From NCBI GenBank assembly GCA_002890585.1, contig MIQB01000095.1, positions 1-7,585 on the forward strand: a stretch of DNA of 7,585 bases. The letters run 5' to 3'. Of the stretch, positions 1-6,273 are shown one piece after another. The position numbers were made by a program, and so were the translations under genes. The stretch is from Tannerella sp. oral taxon 808 (GTDB lineage Bacteria > Bacteroidota > Bacteroidia > Bacteroidales > Tannerellaceae). The notes below the pieces were generated by a model that had not been told where the DNA came from, did not search any database, and was given only the letters and a program-made list of their open reading frames with translations. Every line of letters begins with the position of its first letter. Position 1 is the first letter of the stretch.

Positions 1-45
1 TACCCTGGGCTGGGTTGATCTGCCCCTTCGGGGCGCACGCCTGAT
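1..45. repeat. Possible partial dispersed Bacteroidales intergenic repeat
   Basis: The left edge carries CCCTGGGCT at 3-11, followed by a GC-rich hairpin GCCCCTTCGGGGC at 22-34 (5-bp stem, 3-nt loop). From memory, this order (a CCCTGGGCT block, about ten variable bases, then a GCCCC-TTC-GGGGC hairpin) is typical of short repeats scattered between genes in Bacteroidales, in which an inverted CCAGGGC half normally precedes the CCCTGGGCT block. The window would cut the element in its middle. The hairpin is seen directly; the family assignment is recollection and was not searched. It could instead be the end of an unrelated upstream gene. Confidence 0.35.
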
Positions 46-92
46 ACACCCAAATGCCCGCAAACCATTTTTGATTGGCGATGACTCAGAGA

Positions 93-101
93 GGGGGGGG
101 G
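93..101 (+). repeat. G9 homopolymer upstream of the antiporter
   Basis: Nine consecutive G bases lie about 25 bp upstream of the candidate -7 box at 127-134, near or just above where a -33 element would sit. Tracts of this length are prone to slipped-strand length changes. Whether its length affects transcription of the antiporter gene is inference. Confidence 0.6.
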
Positions 102-111
102 AAACCCTTCG

Positions 112-156
112 ACACATCCCCCGGTGTAGATTTGCGCCCACAAGCACACATCCCCC
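112..156 (+). repeat. 11-bp direct repeat ACACATCCCCC flanking the -7 box
   Basis: ACACATCCCCC occurs at 112-122 and again at 146-156, where it runs into a C8 tract (152-159). The two copies start 34 bp apart, and the TAGATTTG promoter element lies between them. Two identical sites around a promoter could be a regulator-binding pair, or just a product of low-complexity sequence. The repeats are directly visible; a function is not shown. Confidence 0.45.
127..134 (+). promoter_or_regulatory. Candidate Bacteroidetes -7 promoter box for the antiporter
   Basis: TAGATTTG matches the Bacteroidetes -7 consensus TAnnTTTG exactly and ends 52 nt before the antiporter ATG, giving a predicted leader of roughly 45 nt. 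No convincing TTTG -33 element is found 19-21 bp upstream, so this is a half-match only. An eight-base pattern with two free positions can occur by chance. Confidence 0.4.
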
Positions 157-186
157 CCCACACACATCAAACCAGTATTATTAAAG

Positions 187-2448
187 ATGCAACTGCCTAC
201 ACTTATCGTCGACTTGGTCGTAATCATCATTGCCGCAGGCCTGACCACCCTGCTCTTCAAATGGCTCAAGCAGCCCGTCGTCTTGGGCTACCTGCTGGCG
301 GGCATGCTGGCGGGGCCGACCGTCAAAATGTTGCCCACGGTGCGCGAGGTGTCGAGCATCGACACCTGGGGCGAGATCGGCGTCATCTTCCTACTCTTCA
401 ACCTCGGGCTCGACTTCAGCATCAAGAAGCTCGCTAAGGTGGGAGGTACGGCCACGGTCGGCGCCGCCACGGTGCTCATCGGCATGATGTTCGTCGGCTA
501 CACGGTGGGCTCGGCCCTGGGGCTGAACCAGATGAACTGCATCTTCCTCGGCGCCATGCTATCCATGTCGTCCACGACGATCATCTTCAAAGCCTTCGAC
601 GAGATGGGGCTGCGCAGCCGGCAGTTCGCGGGCGTCGTCTTCGGCATCCTCATCGTGGAAGACATCTTCGCCGTGCTCATGCTCGTCTTGCTCTCCACGC
701 TGGCCGTCAGCCGCTCGTTCGAGGGGCAAGAGCTGCTGATGAACATCGCTCGGCTGGTGCTCTTCCTTGTCGGCTGCTTCGTGTTTGGCATCTACTTCAT
801 CCCCTCAATTCTCAAGGCGATACGGAAATACCTCAACGACGAGATGCTGCTCATCGTCAGCATCGGGCTCTGCCTCGGGCTCGTCTACATCGCCAACGCG
901 ATGGGCTTCTCGTCAGCGCTCGGAGCGTTTATGATGGGCGCCATCCTGGCCGAGACGATCGAGGCCGAGCATATCGAGACGTTGGTCAAACCCGTGAAAG
1001 ACCTCTTCGGGGCCATCTTCTTCGTCTCCGTGGGCATGCTCATCGATGTGCAAGTGCTGTGGGAGTATAAATGGTATGTAGCCATACTGACGCTGGTCGT
1101 CATGATGGGGCAGTTAGTCTTTGGCACATGCGGCGTACTGCTCTCCGGTCGGCCGCTGAAGACAGCCATCCAGAGCGGCTTCTCACTGATGCAAATCGGC
1201 GAGTTCGCATTCATCCTCGCCTCGCAAGGCATCGCCCTGAAGGTCATGGAGCCATACATGTATCCCGTCATCGTAGCCGTCTCCGTAGTCACCACCTTCT
1301 TCACGCCTTACATGATCCGTCTGGCCGATCCAGCCTACGCCCGCATCGAGCGGTGGCTGCCCGCGGGGTGGAAGCGCTTCTTAGATCGTTACACCTCGGG
1401 CTCGAACACCATCCGGCAGCAGAGCGAGTGGCGCCGCTTCCTGCACGCCATCAGTCGCATCGTAGGCATCTATCTGGCCGTTACGCTCGTGCTGCTTTTC
1501 GTCTGGTTACAATTCGTCTCACCCCTCATCTGTAGCCTACTTCCGGGGCTCAAGGGGCGCATCGTCTCGCTCGTAGCCCTGCTGCTGCTCATGGCACCAC
1601 TGCTGCGTGCCATTGTGATGAAGAAGAACCGTTCCGAAGCCTTCCAGCGGCTGTGGAACGACAACAAGTACAATCGCGGCCCCTTAGTCTCGCTCATCGC
1701 GCTACGCATACTCATCGCGCTGGCGTTAGCGGGTGTGCCCACAGCCATGCTGCTGCACGCCCCCCCCCTGTGGGAGGCCACCATCACGGTAGCCGTCGTC
1801 ATCGTCATGTTGTTTTCAAAGGGCGTCAAGGCGCGCTCGATCCTCATTGAGCAACACTTTGTGAGCAACCTCTCGGCGCGTGAAGAGGAGAGCGACCGCC
1901 GTTCCCCCGTGCGGCGCGAGTTTGCCAACCACCTCTTGGAGCGCGACCTGCACCTGGCTGATATTGAAGTACACGCCGACTCGCCCACCGTGGGGCTCAC
2001 CCTGAAGGAGCTGGACTTCCGGCGGAAGTGCAACGTGAACATCGTGACCATCATCCGCGGAGGCCGACGGATCAACATCCCCGGTGGTGAGGAGCGGCTT
2101 TACCCGGCCGACAAGTTGGTGGTGGTCGGCTCCGATGCCGACATCCGGGGCTTCCTGCAATACATGACCGACCGCTACAACAAGGCCACAGAGGCGCGCC
2201 GCAAACAGAAACGGAAGGAGATGAACATCGAGCAGTTCATCGTCGTGGAAGGCTCACGTTTAGTAGGGCGTTCCATCCGCGAGTCGGGCATTCGTGACAA
2301 GTCGCAGTGCTTAGTGATCGGCATCGAGCGCGGCGAGACGTCGCTCAAGAACCCGCCGCCCTCCACCGTCTTCGAGCCCGGCGACATCGTCTGGATCGTA
2401 GGCGAACACGAGAAGGCCATCCAGCTGAGCGAAGGGAAGACGTTGTGA
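187..2448 (+). CDS. KefB-type (CPA2) cation:proton antiporter with two TrkA-C domains
   Basis: This inner-membrane protein is predicted to exchange a monovalent cation (K+ or Na+) for protons. Residues 1 to about 380 form the Na/H-exchanger core: a hydrophobic N-terminus, SSTT at 128-131, VEDI at 157-160 (D159 is the likely ion-binding acid, where KefC has QD), FFVSVGM at 278-284 and MQIGEFAF at 335-342. After a basic linker come about four extra membrane helices (roughly 422-446, 455-476, 499-522 and 528-545). Two RCK_C/TrkA-C-like domains follow, at about 575-660 (ending LVVVGSDADI) and 678-753 (ending IVWIVGEHEKA). No GxGxxG nucleotide-binding RCK_N domain is visible between core and tail, unlike KefB/KefC. 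At 753 residues it is longer than KefC (about 620). The ATG follows an A/T-rich leader (TATTATTAAAG) with no Shine-Dalgarno, as usual in Bacteroidetes. A C9 run at codons 525-528 is a slippage risk. The ion specificity cannot be told from sequence. Confidence 0.93.
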   Translation: MQLPTLIVDLVVIIIAAGLTTLLFKWLKQPVVLGYLLAGMLAGPTVKMLPTVREVSSIDTWGEIGVIFLLFNLGLDFSIKKLAKVGGTATVGAATVLIGMMFVGYTVGSALGLNQMNCIFLGAMLSMSSTTIIFKAFDEMGLRSRQFAGVVFGILIVEDIFAVLMLVLLSTLAVSRSFEGQELLMNIARLVLFLVGCFVFGIYFIPSILKAIRKYLNDEMLLIVSIGLCLGLVYIANAMGFSSALGAFMMGAILAETIEAEHIETLVKPVKDLFGAIFFVSVGMLIDVQVLWEYKWYVAILTLVVMMGQLVFGTCGVLLSGRPLKTAIQSGFSLMQIGEFAFILASQGIALKVMEPYMYPVIVAVSVVTTFFTPYMIRLADPAYARIERWLPAGWKRFLDRYTSGSNTIRQQSEWRRFLHAISRIVGIYLAVTLVLLFVWLQFVSPLICSLLPGLKGRIVSLVALLLLMAPLLRAIVMKKNRSEAFQRLWNDNKYNRGPLVSLIALRILIALALAGVPTAMLLHAPPLWEATITVAVVIVMLFSKGVKARSILIEQHFVSNLSAREEESDRRSPVRREFANHLLERDLHLADIEVHADSPTVGLTLKELDFRRKCNVNIVTIIRGGRRINIPGGEERLYPADKLVVVGSDADIRGFLQYMTDRYNKATEARRKQKRKEMNIEQFIVVEGSRLVGRSIRESGIRDKSQCLVIGIERGETSLKNPPPSTVFEPGDIVWIVGEHEKAIQLSEGKTL
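1760..1768 (+). repeat. C9 homopolymer inside the antiporter coding sequence
   Basis: Nine consecutive C bases span the Ala525-Pro526-Pro527-Leu528 codons, just before the last predicted membrane helix. Gain of one C would shift reading into a frame that stops at TGA 1848-1850 (554-residue product). Loss of one C would stop at TAG 1790-1792 (534-residue product). Either removes both TrkA-C domains but keeps the antiporter core. The tract and stops are seen directly; switching in cells is inferred. Confidence 0.75.
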
Positions 2449-2563
2449 GGCGCTGAATGAACGGCGGGGGGAGGAGTGTTTTGAAAATCATTGTCCAATA
2501 CATTAGTACGGACGTTGGTAAGGATGGGAAATCTTTCGCCTCCATCAGAGGAGGAAAAACTAT

Positions 2564-2581
2564 AGATCTGCACGCAGATCT
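2564..2581. repeat. 18-bp near-perfect palindrome AGATCTGC-AC-GCAGATCT
   Basis: Two perfect 8-bp inverted arms are separated by two bases, and each arm contains an AGATCT site. As RNA it would fold with a 7-bp stem and a 4-nt CACG loop. No T-run follows on the + strand, so it is a poor intrinsic terminator. It could be a dimeric protein-binding site, but it lies more than 110 bp past the antiporter stop and far from any start codon, so a regulatory target is not evident. Confidence 0.5.
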
Positions 2582-2738
2582 GCTTCCGAGCCTCAGATGG
2601 GATTTCTCCTATACATCGGATTCATAAAACGACCAAGTTTTGCCTCGTGATCCTTGTTGAGGCGTAGGCTAACACATAGGCTCGGTCCCTCACGGATGCT
2701 TGGATAACAATTGACAACAAACCATGAATCATAAATGA

Positions 2739-2772
2739 AGAGAGGGAGACGATGTGCTTCGCCTCCCTCTCT
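2739..2772. terminator. Hairpin between convergent genes, possible bidirectional terminator
   Basis: AGAGAGGGAG (2739-2748) pairs perfectly with CTCCCTCTCT (2763-2772) across a 14-nt loop. Read on the minus strand, the stem is followed by TCATTTATGATTC, a weak T-rich tail; on the plus strand by CTCTTACTG. Its place between two convergent genes, 48 nt past the receptor stop, fits shared termination. The tail is not a classic T-run. Confidence 0.55.
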
Positions 2773-2779
2773 CTTACTG

Positions 2780-2801
2780 TCAGAGGCGCAGCGGCCTCTG
2801 A
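2780..2801 (-). terminator. Stable hairpin just after the receptor stop
   Basis: TCAGAGGC (2780-2787) and GCCTCTGA (2794-2801) form a perfect 8-bp stem around a 6-nt loop (GCAGCG). It starts 18 nt past the stop codon of the minus-strand receptor gene. No T-run follows directly, so it may protect the mRNA 3' end or act together with the second hairpin at 2739-2772. Confidence 0.45.
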
Positions 2802-2819
2802 TTGGTTACGCGGGTGAGA

Positions 2820-5800
2820 TTAGTTGAAGATGTAGCGCAGGCCGATCTGCATCTGCCAGCAGTTGGAGCTGTTTTGATACGGTTCGTAGGTGCGGGTGTA
2901 GAGCTCTTTCTTCTTGTTGACGGTGTTGTAGCCCATCGAGTAGGTGGGCACGCCGGCGGCGTCGGTGCCTTCGTAGCGGAGGATCTTGCCGTAGTTGCAG
3001 GGGGCGGTGGTTTGGGTTACGCCCCAGGAGCTCTTCAGGAGGTTGCCGATGTTGAGCACGTCGAAGGAGAGTTGCAGCGTGTGGATGGCCTTATTCACGC
3101 GCAGGCGAAAATCTTGTGTCACCTTCAGGTCGAAGCGGTGTACCCACGGCATGGCGGCGGCGTAGGCCTCGGCATACTCACCCTTGTGTGCGCTCAGGTA
3201 CTTGTCTTGCTCCACGAAGCGCCAGAAGGCGTCGGCCTGCTCAGCGGCGGTGAAGCCATTCTTATCGACAAACTTCAATTCGTCCTTCGCGCGGGGGATG
3301 TACATGAGGTCGAAGGAGTTCTTATCGCCGTTCATGTCGTTGCTATAATAATAGTTGTACATGCCCGTGGAGTAGGCGGCGTAGTAGAGGCCGACGGAGG
3401 TGCCGAAATACTTGCCGTAATCTTTGCGATAGGTCAGGGAGGCGATGAGTTTATCGGGGGTGAGGTACTGTGCGTTGTGCAGCACGGCGTTGTTCGGGCC
3501 GTCGATGGCGTAGAGGCCTTGCCAAGTGGAGTAGGCTTGATTGCCGGGCAAGCCGGTGATTTCTTTTGCCCACTGGTGGGTGTAGGAGAACATGAGGTTC
3601 AGATCCTTGATCGGTTCGGCTGTCACCATGGCGTTAAGGGAGGCGCTGTAGCCGCGGGTGTCGTTGTCGAGGATGACGCCGCCACCGGTCACGTTCTTAT
3701 TCACCAAGTAGTTGCCCGTGGCCGAGGTGGCGTAATTCAGGCGGTTGTCGGGGCCGGCAAAGCGACTGAGGTTGCCGTTGTTCACAATGTTCCAGTTGCG
3801 CATCACGACGGCTTGCAGGTCTTTGTTGTACATCCCTTCCACAGTCAGGGTGAGGGGGAAGGAGACGGGCAGGCGATAGTCCACGGCGAGCGTGTTCTTC
3901 CAGATCTGCGGCATCTTGAAGTTGTCAGCAATGCCCACGACTGAGGCGCGCGAAGCGGTAGATGTGGGGTCGCGATAGATGGGCGTTGTGGGGGCGTTTA
4001 AGAGCTTGATCATCTGATCCACATCGGTCAGCATGTTATTCTTGAACTTCCCTAACGTAGCGGCGTCGGTCACGGTGATGGTGTTTTGGATCATCGAGCT
4101 GTTGGTCGGCATGTTGGTGAGGAAGACCAGTGGGATGCGGCCGGTGAAGATGCCTGTCCCTCCACGGACAACGATGGAGCGGTCGCCGTTGACGTCGTAG
4201 TTGAATCCTACGCGCGGCGAGAGGAGCACGGAAGCCTTGGGCCATTCGCCCGTATTGACGCGCGGCGACTGGAAGGAGGCGTAGTTCGGGTCGTTCTTGG
4301 CTACGAAGTGGTCGCGCCAGTCGAGCTTCAGGTAGGCCTGATTCGTTTCAAGGTCAGTCAGGAAGTTCATCATGTCTGCGCGCAAGCCATAGGTCAGTTT
4401 GAAGCGGTCGGTCACGTTCCATTCGTCTTGCACAAAGAGGCCGGACTGCAAGAAGGACACCTCTGCGATCGGATTCTTCTCACCATTATATCCATACGTC
4501 AAACCAAAGGCGATGGGCGCGTTTCCAGCCTTAAAGTCGTCGAACGAGGCGTACTTGTAGTATCCCGTTCCGAAGCGCATAAAGGAGTTTCCGGCTTTCT
4601 GATACTCTAAGTTGAGGCCGCCGATGATGCGATGGTTGCCGAGTGTCCAAGTGACGTGGTCTTGCAGGTTCACGACGTTGTTTTTCACCTCGTTGTTCCA
4701 AGTAAAGAGTTCGTAACCGGCTGTCATGAAGGCGTCGCCCTTGCCGTCCCAGATGTCGATGAAGGGGAAGGGTTTGGAGTCAGAGCTGCGCTTGTCGTGG
4801 ATGTCGGAGTAGGTGAAGAGTACGCGGTTCTGGAGCGTGTTGCTGAAGCGGCTATTGAGCTCGCCGGTGACGGACCAGACGTTGTTGTCCATACCATAGC
4901 AAGCGTTGCGGAAGGCGAAGGCCTTGTCTGAGATACGGCTTGACGAGGCGCGTGGGTTAATACCCGACGTCCAGTTCGGCTCATTCATGTGTGTGTTCGT
5001 TGTGTAGTTGAAGCGCACGCTCAGCTTGTGATCATCGTTGATGTTCCAGTCTAGACGGGCCAGGGCCTTGTAGTTCTTCGTGCCGCCATCGCTGAAGTCG
5101 GTGTAGGAACCGGGATCGTAGCCGTACTTGTCGCGGAGGATCTTGGCGAAGGCTTCCATGTCAGCCGCTGTGACGCGTGAGGTCTGCGTAGCGCCGTTGC
5201 CCACGCCGTCGGTGGAGACGTGATACTTTGTGATCGGGTTCGGCGAGTTCTCATACTCTCCGTTGATGAAGAAGAAGAGTTTGTTCTTGATGATCGGTCC
5301 GCCGAGTGTGAAGCCGTATGTCTCGGTGCGTTCGCGTGCGCGTTCGCCGAGGTCATTACCGTCTACGGTGTTGCCACGCAGATTCTCGTTGCGATGGTAG
5401 GTGTAAGCCGATCCCTTGAACGTGTTTGTACCCGACTTGGTGATGGCGTTGATGCCGCCGCCCATGAAGTTCGTTTGGCGCACATCGAAGGGCGCTACGA
5501 CCACCTGAAGTTCCTCGATGGCGTCGAGCGAGATCGGGTTGCCACCGCCGGGCAGGGTGCCCGAGAGGCCGAAGTTGTTGTTCAGGTTTGCCCCGTCAAC
5601 GGTAAACGTGTTCGTGCGTCCGTCGCGGCTGGCGATCACGGTGCCACCGCCTGAGTAAGGCGACATGCGTGTGAAGTCCGTCAAGCTGCGGTTGATGGAG
5701 GGTAGGAGTTGCAGTTGCTGCTTGGATACGTTCGTTGCGGCGCCCGTCTTCAGGCCCGAGAACTTCGATGTGGAGGCGGTGATCACCACTTCGTTCAGCG

Positions 5801-6131
5801 TATTGTCGTCGCGGAGTACGGCGTCGAGGGAAGACATCTCACCCAGTCTGAGGGTTACGTCTTTATACTCCACCGTCTTCAGCCCGACGTACGTCATGCG
5901 CACGGAGTAGGGCCCGCCGGGGCGCATACCCTCTATGGTGTAGCGGCCATCCATGTTGGTAACGGCACCGTACTGTGTGCCCGAAGGCTCATGTACGGCA
6001 ATTACGGCGGCGCCAATCAGCGGTTCGCCATTAGCCTCGGTGATCTTTCCGCCGATGGCGGATGTCGTGATCTGTGCCGAAGCCAAGGTCGGCAAGATCA
6101 TTGCTAACAGTAGCAGATAAATTCTCTTCAT
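2820..6131 (-). CDS. Oar-like TonB-dependent outer-membrane receptor
   Basis: The product is a 1103-residue outer-membrane transporter expected to draw energy from TonB/ExbBD. Residues 1-20 are a signal peptide (KR, then a leucine-rich core, with likely cleavage after ASA). Residues about 25-105 are a carboxypeptidase-regulatory-like beta domain (GGKITEANGEPLIGA, DGRYTIEGM). The plug spans about 110-235: it opens with NEVVITAS, then has TVDGANLNN and the Oar-type GGGINAITKSGTN segment. The remainder is the beta-barrel, with a typical NIGN...WG segment near 1027-1037, and it ends in the strand QIGLRYIFN with an aromatic residue next to last. No SusD-like lipoprotein lies downstream and the plug does not look SusC-like, so an Oar-type receptor fits better than a glycan-uptake SusC. 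Substrate unknown; Myxococcus Oar has been linked to protease export, others to peptide or metal uptake. The ATG follows an A6 run (minus strand) with no Shine-Dalgarno. Confidence 0.92.
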   Translation of the reverse strand: MKRIYLLLLAMILPTLASAQITTSAIGGKITEANGEPLIGAAVIAVHEPSGTQYGAVTNMDGRYTIEGMRPGGPYSVRMTYVGLKTVEYKDVTLRLGEMSSLDAVLRDDNTLNEVVITASTSKFSGLKTGAATNVSKQQLQLLPSINRSLTDFTRMSPYSGGGTVIASRDGRTNTFTVDGANLNNNFGLSGTLPGGGNPISLDAIEELQVVVAPFDVRQTNFMGGGINAITKSGTNTFKGSAYTYHRNENLRGNTVDGNDLGERARERTETYGFTLGGPIIKNKLFFFINGEYENSPNPITKYHVSTDGVGNGATQTSRVTAADMEAFAKILRDKYGYDPGSYTDFSDGGTKNYKALARLDWNINDDHKLSVRFNYTTNTHMNEPNWTSGINPRASSSRISDKAFAFRNACYGMDNNVWSVTGELNSRFSNTLQNRVLFTYSDIHDKRSSDSKPFPFIDIWDGKGDAFMTAGYELFTWNNEVKNNVVNLQDHVTWTLGNHRIIGGLNLEYQKAGNSFMRFGTGYYKYASFDDFKAGNAPIAFGLTYGYNGEKNPIAEVSFLQSGLFVQDEWNVTDRFKLTYGLRADMMNFLTDLETNQAYLKLDWRDHFVAKNDPNYASFQSPRVNTGEWPKASVLLSPRVGFNYDVNGDRSIVVRGGTGIFTGRIPLVFLTNMPTNSSMIQNTITVTDAATLGKFKNNMLTDVDQMIKLLNAPTTPIYRDPTSTASRASVVGIADNFKMPQIWKNTLAVDYRLPVSFPLTLTVEGMYNKDLQAVVMRNWNIVNNGNLSRFAGPDNRLNYATSATGNYLVNKNVTGGGVILDNDTRGYSASLNAMVTAEPIKDLNLMFSYTHQWAKEITGLPGNQAYSTWQGLYAIDGPNNAVLHNAQYLTPDKLIASLTYRKDYGKYFGTSVGLYYAAYSTGMYNYYYSNDMNGDKNSFDLMYIPRAKDELKFVDKNGFTAAEQADAFWRFVEQDKYLSAHKGEYAEAYAAAMPWVHRFDLKVTQDFRLRVNKAIHTLQLSFDVLNIGNLLKSSWGVTQTTAPCNYGKILRYEGTDAAGVPTYSMGYNTVNKKKELYTRTYEPYQNSSNCWQMQIGLRYIFN

Positions 6132-6170
6132 AATCGATGCGTTTTTTAGTGTATGACTTAATAAATAAGG

Positions 6171-6191
6171 GGCGGAGCTTCAGTGTCCGCC
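6171..6191 (-). other. Leader hairpin upstream of the receptor gene
   Basis: GGCGGA (6171-6176) and TCCGCC (6186-6191) form a 6-bp GC-rich stem with a 9-nt loop. On the minus strand it is followed by CCTTATTTATTAAG and lies 39 nt before the receptor ATG. It could be a second terminator for the nucleotidase, or a leader structure of the receptor mRNA. The minus-strand sequence TATTTATT (6160-6167) is only a poor match to the -7 consensus, so the receptor promoter is not located. Confidence 0.35.
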
Positions 6192-6220
6192 TGTGTTGAT
6201 TTTTGATGTCTGCGGGGATT

Positions 6221-6266
6221 AAAGCAAGGGGTAGCAAAGCAGCGTGTAGGCTCCCTTGCTACCCCT
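6221..6266 (-). terminator. Probable terminator of the 5'-nucleotidase gene
   Basis: Read on the minus strand, AGGGGTAGCAA pairs perfectly with TTGCTACCCCT (plus-strand arms 6227-6237 and 6256-6266). The loop is 18 nt and can add three more pairs (AGC/GCT) with a CCC bulge. It begins 7 nt after the nucleotidase stop codon and is followed by TGCTTTAA, a short T-stretch. Position and stem strength support termination before the receptor gene; the short T-run makes it less certain. Confidence 0.65.
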
Positions 6267-6273
6267 ATCCGTT

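Larger units (their letters stand above)
2449..2819. other. Gene-free gap between convergent genes
   Basis: These 371 bases separate the ends of the antiporter and the receptor. Reading frames that enter it are extensions of antisense shadows and show no recognisable protein. The first 290 bases look more AT-rich than the flanking genes. They hold an 18-bp palindrome (2564-2581), a weak CCTCC/GGAGG inverted repeat (2539-2554) and a 5-bp GCCTC/GAGGC inverted repeat (2642-2663). The last 80 bases hold two terminator-like hairpins. No tRNA or known small RNA is recognised. Confidence 0.7.

Noticed and set aside
2..181. Plus-strand frame open from the left edge to TAA at 179-181, a possible tail of an upstream gene
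   Set aside because: Translation is low-complexity in its second half and crosses the G9 and C8 tracts and the -7 box; the opening is explained by GC richness. Not excluded for the first few codons.
75..437. Plus-strand frame of 120 codons overlapping the antiporter start
   Set aside because: It overlaps a well-supported gene in another frame and has no recognisable protein features.
1470..2078. Minus-strand open frame of 202 codons across the antiporter
   Set aside because: The serine/arginine-rich low-complexity translation is typical of an antisense shadow; the antiporter frame carries recognised motifs throughout.
2175..2573. Minus-strand frame entering the convergent gap from the antiporter
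   Set aside because: No recognisable domain, no good start context, and most of it is antisense to the antiporter.
2802..3944. Long plus-strand open frame (380 codons) antisense to the receptor gene
   Set aside because: Its translation is a valine/glycine/alanine-rich shadow of GC-rich codons in the receptor gene, with no recognisable domain; the minus-strand product is clearly real.
6160..6167. Minus-strand TATTTATT as a -7 promoter box for the receptor
   Set aside because: It matches only part of TAnnTTTG (the last base and one T differ) and no TTTG -33 element is suitably placed.
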